Below are positions 26,603 to 35,161 of a stretch of DNA of 44,606 nucleotides, one piece after another. Source of the stretch: Lachnospiraceae bacterium (GTDB lineage Bacteria; Bacillota; Clostridia; Lachnospirales; Lachnospiraceae); assembly GCA_024684055.1 (NCBI GenBank), contig JAIKXN010000118.1, positions 1 to 44,606 of the forward strand, in the 5' to 3' direction. Position 1 is the first letter of the stretch. Each line of letters starts with the position of its first letter. Under the pieces are notes generated by a model. The model saw nothing but the letters and a program-made list of their open reading frames with translations. It did not search any database and had not been told where the DNA came from. Position numbers and translations under genes: made by a program.

Positions 26603-27046
26603 ATGATGAATATTAATGAAGTTCAGAAAAGGATCAAACAGCGTCCTCCTTTTCAGATGATAGAAAAGGTAATAGAGATCAGAGGCGGTGAATACGCAAA
26701 GGGAATCAAAAACGTATCCATCAACGAGCCTTATTTTATGGGGCATTTTCCCGATGCACCCATTATGCCCGGCGTGCTTATTGTGGAAGCATGCGCACAG
26801 CTTTGTTCCGTAACCATTGAAAGTGACGGTACAGACGAAGGCAAGATTTATGTTCTTTTGAAATGTGACGAATTCAAATTCGTTAAACCGGTACTTCCCG
26901 GAGATACATTAACAATTGAAGTCACAAAAGACGGAGGCGGAGCGGGACTCGTGAAATTCGACTGCAAGGCCTTTGTTGACGGAGAAATCCGCGCTAAAGG
27001 AAAACTCGCATTTTGTGCGGTAGATAAGGAGAATATTTATGGGTAA
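26603..27046 (+). CDS. 3-hydroxyacyl-ACP dehydratase (FabZ-like)
   Basis: A 147-residue hotdog-fold dehydratase that removes water from 3-hydroxyacyl-ACP to give the trans-2-enoyl form. The catalytic motif GHFPDAPIMPGVLIVEACAQ gives His48 and Glu62. The early RPPFQMIEKV segment is also typical of FabZ. With no enoyl reductase in the operon, the double bond formed here would remain unless a reductase from elsewhere acts. The stop codon overlaps the start of the transacylase gene by 8 bases. Confidence 0.93.
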   Translation: MMNINEVQKRIKQRPPFQMIEKVIEIRGGEYAKGIKNVSINEPYFMGHFPDAPIMPGVLIVEACAQLCSVTIESDGTDEGKIYVLLKCDEFKFVKPVLPGDTLTIEVTKDGGGAGLVKFDCKAFVDGEIRAKGKLAFCAVDKENIYG

Positions 27047-28004
27047 GCGTGTATTCATGTTTCCCGGACAGGGATCGCAGTATATCGGAATGGGCAAAGA
27101 ATTCTATGAGAATTTCGACTGTGCAAAGAAGATATTTGACAAGGCAGGTGAAATAACCGGACTTGATGTTGCGAAAATGTGCTTTGAAGAAAATGACAAA
27201 ATTAACATCACCGAGTATACACAGATCTGTATGCTGACAGTAGAAGCTGCTTTGTTCGCGGTTTTGAAAGAGAAGGGTATTAAATATGATATCACGGCAG
27301 GCTTAAGTCTCGGTGAATACGCTGCTTTGATCGCAAGCGGTGCAATGAGCATGGAGAGTGCTTTCGATATCGTAAGAAAAAGAGGCATCTACATGCAGAA
27401 TGCGGTACCTGAAGGCGGCGGAATGAGCGCTGTTCTCGGACTTGATCCTTCGGTTATCGAAGAAGTATGCAATGAAGTAATGAAGAATAAGGATATGTAC
27501 GATAAAGGGGACAGCTCACTTCCTTTCACGGTTTCCGTGGCAAACTACAATAACCCCAAGCAGACCGTAATTACCGGAAGAAAAGATGCGGTAAGTGCTG
27601 CAGGACAGATCCTTGCAGACAAGGGCGCGCTTAAAGTTGTTGAACTTAACGTAAGCGGTCCTTTCCATTCAAAACTTCTTGAAGGTGCGGGAGAAAAACT
27701 TGCAGAGGCTTTAAAGGATGTGGAGCTTAATGACATCGAAGTTCCTTACATTGCAAACGTAAATGCCGAATATGTAACAGACAAAAACGAGATTAAGGAA
27801 CTGCTTAAGAAACAGGTTTCATCATCGGTAAGATGGCAGCAGTCACTTGAATTAATGATAAAAGACGGCGTGGACGAATTCATTGAAATCGGACCGGGCC
27901 ATACACTTACGGGATTTGTAAAGAAAATTGACAGATCGTTAAAGACAGTCAATATTGATACGCTTGAAGATTTCAACAAATTTATCGAGGCACAGGCAAA
28001 TTAA
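27039..28004 (+). CDS. Malonyl-CoA:ACP transacylase (FabD-like)
   Basis: A 321-residue transacylase that loads malonyl units onto the ACP. FPGQGSQYIGMG at the start, the active Ser90 in GLSLGEY, the arginine in IVRKRG and His210 in SGPFHSKL form the normal active site, and EIGPGHTLTGF near the end is typical. It overlaps fabZ by 8 bases and has an AAGGAGAATATTT site. It probably serves only this operon's ACP, as a housekeeping copy would be expected elsewhere. Confidence 0.93.
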   Translation: MGKRVFMFPGQGSQYIGMGKEFYENFDCAKKIFDKAGEITGLDVAKMCFEENDKINITEYTQICMLTVEAALFAVLKEKGIKYDITAGLSLGEYAALIASGAMSMESAFDIVRKRGIYMQNAVPEGGGMSAVLGLDPSVIEEVCNEVMKNKDMYDKGDSSLPFTVSVANYNNPKQTVITGRKDAVSAAGQILADKGALKVVELNVSGPFHSKLLEGAGEKLAEALKDVELNDIEVPYIANVNAEYVTDKNEIKELLKKQVSSSVRWQQSLELMIKDGVDEFIEIGPGHTLTGFVKKIDRSLKTVNIDTLEDFNKFIEAQAN

Positions 28005-28037
28005 TTTCAAATCTGTCCGTGATAAGGAGAGAATAGT

Positions 28038-29735
28038 ATGGGATTATTTAACTTTAATAAAACCACAGTCAAGAAAACAGGCGATATAACGGTTTCTCCG
28101 GAATCCATAATATGCCCGGTATGTAAAAAGGAAATATTTAAGGAAGAAGCCAAAAGAATGAAGTATGTCTGCCCCGAATGTAATTATTACTTCAGGGTCA
28201 GAGCCAATAACAGAATTCGTATGGTTGTGGATGAAGGTTCTTTTGAATCATGGTTCGAAGACGTTACGAGCGGCAATCCCCTTAATTTTCCGGATTACGA
28301 AGGAAAGATAGCGGATACTGTTGAAAAGACAAAACTTTCCGAAGGTGTTACCGTTGGAAAGGCTTCGATCAGAGGCGAGAAGATCGTTCTCGGAGTCATT
28401 GATTCCCGTTTCCTCATGGGAAGCATGGGACATGCTGTAGGAGAGAGAATTACCGCGGCAGTTGAAAGAGCGACAGAAGAAAAACTTCCGGTTATTCTTT
28501 TCTGCTGTTCGGGCGGCGCACGTATGCAGGAAGGTATTATATCTCTTATGCAGATGGCAAAGACAAGCGCTGCATTAAAGAAACATTCCGATGCCGGACT
28601 TCTTTATATTTCTGTTCTTACGGATCCGACAACAGGCGGTGTAACGGCTTCCTTTGCAATGCTTGGCGACGTTATCCTTGCAGAGCCCAAAGCATTGATC
28701 GGATTTGCGGGACCCAGAGTTATCGAGCAGACGATCGGCGAGAAACTTCCCGAAGGTTTTCAGCGTGCGGAATTCCAGCTTGAACACGGATTTGTCGATG
28801 CGATCGTGGAAAGAACAAAATTAAGAGACACGCTTGCGAAACTCGTAAAGATGCATAATATCAAAGGCGGTTATTCGAATTTCAATCCCGAACTCGACAA
28901 TGTAAGATACGATGCTACCGAACTTATGAAAGAAAGAGCGGTCAAAAGCAAACCCTTACAGGTATGGGATAAAGTATGTGCGGCAAGACAGCTTTTCAGA
29001 CTCCAGTCTGAAGATTATATAAATACCATTTTTGATGATTTCATCGAACTTCACGGCGACAGATATTTCAGAGACGATCCTGCCATCATGGGCGGAATCG
29101 GATACCTTGACGGACAGCCCGTAACTGTTATCGGTGTCAATAAAGGAAAGAGTCTTGAAGACTGCAAGAAGCATAATTATGGTATGCCTTCACCCGAAGG
29201 ATACAGAAAAGCGTTAAGACTCATGAAACAGGCCGAGAAATTCAAGAGACCAGTAGTCACATTCGTAAATACATCGGGTGCATATCCCGGACTTGAGGCT
29301 GAAGAGAACGGACAGGGTGAAGCAATCGCGAGAAACCTTTTTGAAATGGCAGGTCTTAAGACTCCCATTTTAACGATCATGATCGGTGAAGGCGGAAGCG
29401 GCGGAGCTTTGGCGCTGGCTGTCGGAAACGAAGTCTGGATGGAGGAAAATGCAACGTATTCAATCCTTTCACCCGAAGGCTTTGCGTCAATCCTCTGGAA
29501 AGATTCAAGCCGTTCCATGGAAGCAGCGGAAGTTATGAGAATAACAGCGGCTGACATGAAAGAACTTAAAATTGTCGAGGAGATCATCCCCGAATACGGA
29601 ATGGCCGATGAACAGGCTCTTTCATCCATTTCACAGTACCTTAAAGGTCACATGAAGGAATTCTTAAAGAAAATGAGCGAAAAGAGTGAAGATGAAATAG
29701 TCAGCGAACGTTATTCACGATTCAGAAAATTCTGA
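28038..29735 (+). CDS. Fused acetyl-CoA carboxylase carboxyltransferase (AccD-AccA)
   Basis: A 565-residue fusion of both carboxyltransferase subunits. The N-terminal part is AccD: a four-cysteine zinc ribbon (CPVC and CPEC, residues 26-50), then [11 protein letters not shown] and [13 protein letters not shown]. From about residue 310 it is Acc[37 protein letters not shown] and [12 protein letters not shown]. It transfers carboxyl from biotin to acetyl-CoA to give malonyl-CoA. The biotin carrier (AccB) and biotin carboxylase (AccC) are not in this window, so it must borrow them. It is the last gene of the operon, starting 33 bases after fabD with an AAGGAGAG site. Confidence 0.93.
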   Translation: MGLFNFNKTTVKKTGDITVSPESIICPVCKKEIFKEEAKRMKYVCPECNYYFRVRANNRIRMVVDEGSFESWFEDVTSGNPLNFPDYEGKIADTVEKTKLSEGVTVGKASIRGEKIVLGVIDSRFLMGSMGHAVGERITAAVERATEEKLPVILFCCSGGARMQEGIISLMQMAKTSAALKKHSDAGLLYISVLTDPTTGGVTASFAMLGDVILAEPKALIGFAGPRVIEQTIGEKLPEGFQRAEFQLEHGFVDAIVERTKLRDTLAKLVKMHNIKGGYSNFNPELDNVRYDATELMKERAVKSKPLQVWDKVCAARQLFRLQSEDYINTIFDDFIELHGDRYFRDDPAIMGGIGYLDGQPVTVIGVNKGKSLEDCKKHNYGMPSPEGYRKALRLMKQAEKFKRPVVTFVNTSGAYPGLEAEENGQGEAIARNLFEMAGLKTPILTIMIGEGGSGGALALAVGNEVWMEENATYSILSPEGFASILWKDSSRSMEAAEVMRITAADMKELKIVEEIIPEYGMADEQALSSISQYLKGHMKEFLKKMSEKSEDEIVSERYSRFRKF

Positions 29736-29743
29736 TATAATAT

Positions 29744-29770
29744 AAAGTGCTTGTTTTTACAGGCACTTTT
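29744..29770 (+). terminator. Terminator of the synthase operon
   Basis: AAAGTGC (29744-29750) pairs with GCACTTT (29763-29769), with an additional TGT/ACA pairing inside and T residues after the stem. Confidence 0.7.
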
Positions 29771-29869
29771 ATTTATTATAAAAATGTTTCTTTTTAAAAA
29801 GGATTTAAAGCCCGGTTAAACGGGAGAAAGGAATGATCCGACCTGAAAATCGGATTTAAAGGGGAGATA

Positions 29870-31072
29870 ATGAAAAAGAATGTTATGAAAAGCCTGGCAG
29901 TAATGCTTGCTTTCTCAATGCTTGCCGGATGCACTTTTACAACATCAGGAAACAATCAGGGACTGGACGATCCTTCAGGGGCAGCAGATCCGGTAATTAC
30001 CGAGGCTGATACAAACGAAACTGATACTTCGGAAACCAATAAGCCGTCTGATGCGGACAATGAGACTGATAACCAAGAGAACACGGAAAATGAACAACAG
30101 CCGGAAGTGAAAATCTTACCCGATAAAATAGATGCAGATCATGAAGTCCGTCAGGACCATGCCGCAATGGATGTTACCGTAACCGCAACCGATAAGGATG
30201 AAAAAACTCTCTGGAGCAAAGTCTTCGAGGATATTAATATCGGACAGTACGATACATATACCGAAATCGGATTAAAAAACGATGCATATTACATTGCGGT
30301 AAACGGAATACTTTATTGCCTGAATATTTATAACGGAGAAGAACTCTGGTCTTACGGTGATGAAAAAGGAAACGGAGTCGGTTGCTCATGCGTATACGAT
30401 TTTGATGAAAACGGCACTATTTATATCGCCGGCTATGAATGTCCCGACCTTGTCGTGATCGATAAAGACGGTAAGGAACTTCAAAGATACGACAGTTTTA
30501 CAAACAAAGACGAAGTAAAAAACTTTTTCTGGAAAAGCGGTCTTTACTATGAAGACGGAAAAGCCAGATATACATTCTACAATAATGCAAAATGTATTGT
30601 AGCGGATCCCGAGACGGGAATTGCAAAGGAAGAAGAATTTGACGACAATGTCCTGATCGAAAAAATCGACAGAAAATGGGAACTTCTTCATTATTGTTCC
30701 GACAAGGACATGGAAATTCAATATGCAAAGGAACTTGACGGAGAATGCACTTTCAGCGTGAGTGATGATTTTGTAATGGAATTCCATTTCTCCGACGGCG
30801 ATGAAAAGTACGACTGCGAGTATGTTTACTGCGTTTTAAGACCTGTGGATCTGTATGAAGGAATAAATGATTCGTATTACGGAGTATGGTGTCTTGAAGG
30901 AATAGCAGATAAGAACAATAAGTTTGCTTTCCAGGAATCCGACCCCGATACGCTTGATCTTATCTGGTTCAGATTCGATGATAACGGAGATCCCGTCGGC
31001 ATGACTTCATTTGAATTCATGGACGCTGAAGTTCTTAAATATCATCAGGACAGACTTGAGCAGAATCAGTAG
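29870..31072 (+). CDS. Lipoprotein with PQQ-like beta-propeller repeats
   Basis: A 400-residue secreted lipoprotein (LAGC lipobox, Cys at about 21). A Thr/Asn/Asp/Glu-rich linker (about 25-80) precedes beta-propeller-like strands such as YYIAVNGILYCLNIYNGEELWSYG and GTIYIAGYECPDLVVIDKDGKEL. Only a few blades are recognisable, so the fold is partial or divergent. No function can be named. It ends in TAG. Two small hairpins (CCCG/CGGG and ATCCGA/TCGGAT) lie in its 5' region at about 29814-29857. It follows a GGGGAG site. Confidence 0.65.
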   Translation: MKKNVMKSLAVMLAFSMLAGCTFTTSGNNQGLDDPSGAADPVITEADTNETDTSETNKPSDADNETDNQENTENEQQPEVKILPDKIDADHEVRQDHAAMDVTVTATDKDEKTLWSKVFEDINIGQYDTYTEIGLKNDAYYIAVNGILYCLNIYNGEELWSYGDEKGNGVGCSCVYDFDENGTIYIAGYECPDLVVIDKDGKELQRYDSFTNKDEVKNFFWKSGLYYEDGKARYTFYNNAKCIVADPETGIAKEEEFDDNVLIEKIDRKWELLHYCSDKDMEIQYAKELDGECTFSVSDDFVMEFHFSDGDEKYDCEYVYCVLRPVDLYEGINDSYYGVWCLEGIADKNNKFAFQESDPDTLDLIWFRFDDNGDPVGMTSFEFMDAEVLKYHQDRLEQNQ

Positions 31073-31138
31073 ACTGCATTAAATATTTAACCAAAGTTTG
31101 TGATGACATAAATATGCGATAAGAAAGGAAAAATTATT

Positions 31139-31663
31139 ATGGCACAAAACCCCATTGTAACGATCACCATGGAAAACGGAGATGTGATAAAGGCTGAACT
31201 TTATCCCGAAATCGCTCCTCAGTCCGTATACAATTTCATTTCCCTTATTAACAAGGGATTTTACAACGGACTTATTTTCCACCGTGTGATCAACGGATTT
31301 ATGATCCAGGGAGGAGATCCCGACGGAAACGGAACGGGCGGCCCCGGATACAGCATTAAGGGCGAATTCGAAATTAACGGTTTCGAAAACAATCTTAAGC
31401 ACACTGAAGGCGTTCTTTCGATGGCAAGAGCTTACGATCCCAACTCAGGCGGAAGTCAGTTTTTCATTATGCACAAGACTTCTCCTCATCTTGACGGGTC
31501 TTATGCAGCTTTCGGCAAAGTATTCGAGGGAATGGATTTTGTTAATGCAATCGCCGAATGCGACACCAATCCTTTTAATGACAGACCTCTCAAACCCCAG
31601 GTTATGAAGACGGTTACCGTAGATACTTTCGGAGTTGATTATCCCGAACCCGACAAACTGTAA
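31139..31663 (+). CDS. Peptidyl-prolyl cis-trans isomerase, cyclophilin type
   Basis: A 174-residue cytosolic cyclophilin that catalyses proline isomerisation. FHRVINGFMIQGGDP and GTGGPGYSIKGEF near residues 47-75 and SQFFIMHKTSPHLDG with FGKVFEGMDFV further on are the family core. There is no signal peptide. The start follows AAGAAAGGA. The gene stands alone between a lipoprotein gene and a long intergenic stretch. Confidence 0.93.
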   Translation: MAQNPIVTITMENGDVIKAELYPEIAPQSVYNFISLINKGFYNGLIFHRVINGFMIQGGDPDGNGTGGPGYSIKGEFEINGFENNLKHTEGVLSMARAYDPNSGGSQFFIMHKTSPHLDGSYAAFGKVFEGMDFVNAIAECDTNPFNDRPLKPQVMKTVTVDTFGVDYPEPDKL

Positions 31664-31805
31664 TTAAAAAACGAATACAGGCAGGAAAAAGGTTGAAAGG
31701 CGGACAAAAGAAGTGCATGTGCATGCCCGTTCATAAATTGTTCATATTTTAATTACAAATTGTTAATTTACTCATCATTATTTGTTAATTTGAATTAAAT
31801 ATAAT

Positions 31806-31917
31806 AATTATCGTAGAAAGCAGATAATCATGCATAGATTACACTAAATAATACTTATGTCACAGTTTTTCAGATCTAATGCCCGGTAACAATAGTTACC
31901 GGGCATCCTCCTTTTTT
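31806..31917 (+). ncRNA. Candidate small RNA ending in a strong terminator with UCCUCC
   Basis: The 444-base stretch 31664-32107 has no gene. A TATAAT at 31800-31805 in very AT-rich DNA precedes about 110 bases that end in a 12-bp hairpin and TCCTCCTTTTTT. There is no good -35 at 17 bp, so the promoter is weak evidence. The stretch may instead be the 3' part of the cyclophilin transcript. Confidence 0.3.
31879..31917 (+). terminator. Strong hairpin terminator in the long intergenic region
   Basis: A perfect 12-bp stem ATGCCCGGTAAC / GTTACCGGGCAT around AATA (31879-31906), followed by CCTCC and six T residues. Confidence 0.75.
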
Positions 31918-32008
31918 ATGGACATTTTTCCCATCAAAGTATGATAGAATAAAAACAGATTAATTGCTGCAGTTTTAATCTGAGATCGCATTAAGGAACA
32001 GAATAACA

Positions 32009-32072
32009 GAAGAGTAAAAGATTAAAAGAATAAAAGAATATAAGAATAAAAGAATATAAGAATATAAGAATA
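32009..32072 (+). repeat. Octamer tandem array, about eight WAAGAATA units
   Basis: From 32025 to 32072 six units of AAAGAATA or TAAGAATA are in exact 8-base register; two more degenerate units (GAAGAGTA, AAAGATTA) precede them from 32009. The array ends 35 bases before the start codon of the flavin reductase family gene, in its presumed leader. Confidence 0.85.
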
Positions 32073-32107
32073 TACATTGGTTACATTAATGTAGAATGGG
32101 GTATAAA

Positions 32108-32674
32108 ATGAAAAGGAAATCAGTCGATCCCGTATACTCGATGTGCGTTCAGCCTTCGTTTATAATCGGAACAAACAATGAAGACGGTTCAGAAAACTTC
32201 GCACCAATAACATGGGTCAGCGTAACTCACGAAGAAGGTGACGGTTATCTTTTGGTCATAAGTATGTTCGGAACCAAAAGAACGAAGCAGAATGTTATAA
32301 GAACGGGGGTGTTCAGTGCAAATCTTGTAAGCGTGGAGATGCTGCCGCTCATGGATTATTTCGGCTCCAAACATGCAAAGGACGGAAAGAAGAATGATGT
32401 CGAATACAGCGTCAGTCGCGGAATCGCTCTGGATGTTCCCACACTGGACGACAGCCCGTGGGTATATGAATGTGAGGTTGAAAGAAGCGTGGAGATGGGA
32501 GATTCAACCACATTTTTCTGCCGCATAAGAAATATTCAGATGGATGAGAGACTGTCGCCCAAGGATATATTTGACCTGGATCTGACTCTGCTTGATCCCG
32601 TTATTTATTCCGGCAGGTATCACAGCCTCGGCAAGATGCTCGGTGAGATCGGGGATTTTCGCAAAAATGTATGA
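32108..32674 (+). CDS. Flavin reductase family protein (FMN-binding split barrel)
   Basis: A 188-residue protein with the split-barrel flavin reductase pattern: PSFIIGTNNEDGSENFAPITW, then YLLVISMFGTKRTKQNV and FSANLVS, with the short C-terminal part containing IYSGRYHSLGKMLGEIG. It probably binds FMN and reduces flavin or a small substrate. I chose ATG 32108 because GGGG lies six bases upstream; an in-frame ATG at 32096 has no such site. An octamer repeat array lies in its leader. Confidence 0.8.
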   Translation: MKRKSVDPVYSMCVQPSFIIGTNNEDGSENFAPITWVSVTHEEGDGYLLVISMFGTKRTKQNVIRTGVFSANLVSVEMLPLMDYFGSKHAKDGKKNDVEYSVSRGIALDVPTLDDSPWVYECEVERSVEMGDSTTFFCRIRNIQMDERLSPKDIFDLDLTLLDPVIYSGRYHSLGKMLGEIGDFRKNV

Positions 32675-32680
32675 TACGCC

Positions 32681-32713
32681 TTGCAACAAGTGAAAGCCAA
32701 ATTGCAACAAGTG
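32681..32713. promoter_or_regulatory. Direct repeat TTGCAACAAGTG, candidate LytTR operator
   Basis: Two identical 12-base copies at 32681-32692 and 32702-32713 are exactly 21 bp apart, the two-helical-turn spacing used by LytTR-domain regulators. TACGCC and GGCGTA flank the pair as an outer inverted repeat. The site is just upstream of the operon that encodes a LytTR protein. Confidence 0.65.
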
Positions 32714-32780
32714 TTGGCGTATATGGTATCTTTACTGACATGACCTTATGATTAACTTAGTTTTTCATGGAGGTATGCGG

Positions 32781-34280
32781 ATGAGAAAGATATGCAAAAC
32801 GGGCGAGATTAATACGACAGGCGAGGTAAACAGTAAAAGCACCCAAAGAAATACAGGCTGTGCAAACAATGAAAGCGCAAAAAGAAATAAAGGCTGTGTA
32901 AACAGTAAAAGCCAAAAAGGAAAGACAAGTAATTTAAGACTCTTTCTGTTAATTATTACAATTATATTCCTGACAAATAACATAGTTTTCGTTCACGCCG
33001 CAAACCCTGCGTCGATCAATGATTATATATGGGATTTTCAAAAAGAAACGAAATGCGAGTGCGTAAGCGCGGTTACAGTAACCGGAAAAGGAATCGAATA
33101 CTACGGTGATGAGAATGCTCTTTATCAGATAGGATCGATGACGAAGGCTTTTACCGGACTTGCTGTCTTAAAAATCATAAACGAAGGTTTTATAGACGAG
33201 GATGACAGTGTCAGTGAACTGCTTCCCGGATTCAGTGCATTTTACGATTCAAAGCCTGTTGAAATAACGGTAGGTCAGCTGCTTTCGCAGACGAGCGGGT
33301 ATACCAACAAAGAAAAAGATTATCCGGCTGCATCAGAGGACATGTCCCTGGCGGAATGGGTTGGAAGTATTACCGGCAAGGAACTGAGTTCAAAACCCGG
33401 AGAGAAATACGCATATTCGAATGTGAATTACAATCTTCTCGGTGCGATCATAGAGAGGGTGAGCGGGAAATCATATGAAGAATATATGTATGAAGAAATC
33501 CTTATTCCGCTCGGGTTAAACGATACATATGTCGGAAAGCCCGACGACGAAGGAAGGATCGTATCGGGCAAAAGAGCGGGATACAGAAGGGCTTTTAAAT
33601 ATGATATTCAGGTTTTCGAAGGAAGGATTCCTGCGGGATATTTTTATTCGAATACTTCCGATATGGCAAGATGGATGCTGATCTGGCTCGGCGAAGCAGA
33701 TATTCCTGAAGAATACACCATACTTATTAATACTGTTAAGAAACGGCTCAAAGGAACGGGAGATTATTATTCGGGATGGGAACTCTTCGAAGGGGGCGTG
33801 ATCGGCCATTCCGGAGGAACATCGAATTATTCGTCCAGAATGGTTTTCTCGGATGACGGAAAAACAGGAGTCTGCGTTCTTACGGATATGAATGTCGCAG
33901 CATCCACTGACGGCCTCTGCAACGGTATTTTCAGACTTATAACCGAAGGAAATGCCGACAGGATCCCGACGGATGTATGGACGGTCTTTGATATTGTTTT
34001 CAGCATTCTGTCTCTTATTGGGATTATAATGATCGTTGTGGAAATTAATTTGAAAAAGCGTTCCATTATTCTGGTACTTGGAGCAGCAGCATTAATCCTC
34101 CTTCTGACCGTTTGCATTGTTATGCCGGCTGTATTCGGAGCAGGACTCGGAGAAATAATGTTTATATGGGCGCCTTACAGTTTCTCGGGCGGCATTATCA
34201 TACTTGCGTTTGTCGTAATCGCAGCAGTAATAAGTATTTTTATAAAGAGAAAAAATGAGAATAGAAAAAAGACTGGTTGA
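32781..34280 (+). CDS. Membrane serine hydrolase, class C beta-lactamase/DD-peptidase family
   Basis: A 499-residue protein. The active-site set of the family is present: SMTK (Ser119, Lys122), YSN (212-214) and HSG (343-345). The N-terminus is an unusual 50-residue hydrophilic segment with three 12-residue repeats containing Cys27 and Cys39, then a membrane segment (about 52-73). The catalytic domain should be outside, and three more helices lie near the C-terminus. It may act on wall peptides or D-amino-acid esters; resistance to beta-lactams cannot be inferred. I chose ATG 32781 because GGAGG lies seven bases upstream; ATG 32748 and 32775 are alternatives. It overlaps the LytTR gene by 26 bases. 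Confidence 0.85.
   Translation: MRKICKTGEINTTGEVNSKSTQRNTGCANNESAKRNKGCVNSKSQKGKTSNLRLFLLIITIIFLTNNIVFVHAANPASINDYIWDFQKETKCECVSAVTVTGKGIEYYGDENALYQIGSMTKAFTGLAVLKIINEGFIDEDDSVSELLPGFSAFYDSKPVEITVGQLLSQTSGYTNKEKDYPAASEDMSLAEWVGSITGKELSSKPGEKYAYSNVNYNLLGAIIERVSGKSYEEYMYEEILIPLGLNDTYVGKPDDEGRIVSGKRAGYRRAFKYDIQVFEGRIPAGYFYSNTSDMARWMLIWLGEADIPEEYTILINTVKKRLKGTGDYYSGWELFEGGVIGHSGGTSNYSSRMVFSDDGKTGVCVLTDMNVAASTDGLCNGIFRLITEGNADRIPTDVWTVFDIVFSILSLIGIIMIVVEINLKKRSIILVLGAAALILLLTVCIVMPAVFGAGLGEIMFIWAPYSFSGGIIILAFVVIAAVISIFIKRKNENRKKTG
32826..32930 (+). repeat. Three 36-bp in-frame repeats in the serine hydrolase gene
   Basis: Units start at 32826, 32862 and 32898 (the last shortened) and encode VNSKSTQRNTGC, ANNESAKRNKGC and VNSKSQKGKTS. 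Confidence 0.85.
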
Positions 34281-34698
34281 AGACCAACCGCTTACCGTCA
34301 TAATTGAATATCCCAAATGGAATGAATCCGTGGATGCACTGGCAAGAAAGATTGGCATGATGGACATTTCTTTTGTGGGAAGGACCGATGAAAAAAGTGT
34401 CAGCGTCAGCATTTCCGACATCTATTACATAGAAAATGTCGAAAGAAAACTTTTCATTTATACAAGAGAGAATGTTTACAGGTTTGACGGCAGTATGTCT
34501 GATGTTGAAAAAAGAATGGAAGATACGGGGCTTGTCAGAATATCCAGGACCTGTATCATGAACACGGATTATCTTAAAGAGATCAAACAGATAAGAAACA
34601 GCCATCTGGAAGCTGTTATGGATAATGACGAGAAACTGATCGTATCGAGGAAATATCTTCCGGCGATCAAGAAGATCTTTAAAAAAGAGGGAATATGA
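34255..34698 (+). CDS. LytTR-domain DNA-binding regulator
   Basis: A 147-residue protein with a short N-terminal segment and a LytTR DNA-binding domain (about 45-142): VSVSISDIYYIENVERKLFIYT, then LVRISRTCIMNTDYLKEIKQI and KLIVSRKYLPAIKKIFK. There is no receiver domain, as is usual in LytTR-DUF3021 pairs. It lies in an operon with the serine hydrolase upstream and DUF3021 downstream (4-base overlap). It probably binds the 21-bp-period repeat ahead of that operon. Confidence 0.88.
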   Translation: MRIEKRLVEDQPLTVIIEYPKWNESVDALARKIGMMDISFVGRTDEKSVSVSISDIYYIENVERKLFIYTRENVYRFDGSMSDVEKRMEDTGLVRISRTCIMNTDYLKEIKQIRNSHLEAVMDNDEKLIVSRKYLPAIKKIFKKEGI

Positions 34699-35096
34699 AA
34701 AGAATTTTAAGAGATACATGCATACTTTTTGCATTAATGACATTAAGTGTATTTGCAATATCCATAATATGGATGGGGATGACGGATGAGATCAAACTTG
34801 TGCTTTATCTTTTCGTGCTCTCACTTATTATTTCTTCAGCCAACTACTTTTTGGATGAGTTTACATCGCTTCCGATAATATGGAGTTACATAGTAAAATA
34901 TTTTGTTGCGACTGCCCTTGTAATGCTTCTCGGATTCATTGTGGGCTGGTTTTACAAAAGCAATTTCTGGATGGCCTTTATCTATGTCGGGATCGTCTTT
35001 GTTCTATGGTATTTTATCGATGCGGTAAAAACCAAAAAAGACATCGATTACATAAATTCAAAAATACAAAATATGAGAAAGAAGCGCAACGAATAA
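34695..35096 (+). CDS. DUF3021 family membrane protein
   Basis: A 133-residue protein with four membrane helices (about 8-28, 36-54, 67-88 and 93-112) and a basic C-terminal tail. It overlaps the LytTR gene by 4 bases, the usual arrangement for DUF3021 proteins. These are thought to control the activity of the partner LytTR regulator at the membrane, an inference from the constant pairing. Confidence 0.82.
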   Translation: MKRILRDTCILFALMTLSVFAISIIWMGMTDEIKLVLYLFVLSLIISSANYFLDEFTSLPIIWSYIVKYFVATALVMLLGFIVGWFYKSNFWMAFIYVGIVFVLWYFIDAVKTKKDIDYINSKIQNMRKKRNE

Positions 35097-35100
35097 TGCG

Positions 35101-35129
35101 TTGACCGCCCAAATAAAATGTATTATACT
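35101..35129 (+). promoter_or_regulatory. Sigma-A promoter for the DUF1858 gene
   Basis: TTGACC at 35101-35106, a 17-base spacer and TATACT at 35124-35129, 33 bases before the start codon. Confidence 0.78.
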
Positions 35130-35161
35130 TGCAGTTAACTATTAAAACGGAGGTAAATAAA

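Noticed and set aside
29714-29741. TTCACG and TATAAT at the end of the accDA gene as a promoter for the lipoprotein gene
   Set aside because: A terminator begins three bases after the -10 box, so a start here would be ended at once.
32009-32072. Octamer array as a CRISPR
   Set aside because: Units are 8 bases with no spacers; no cas genes are present.
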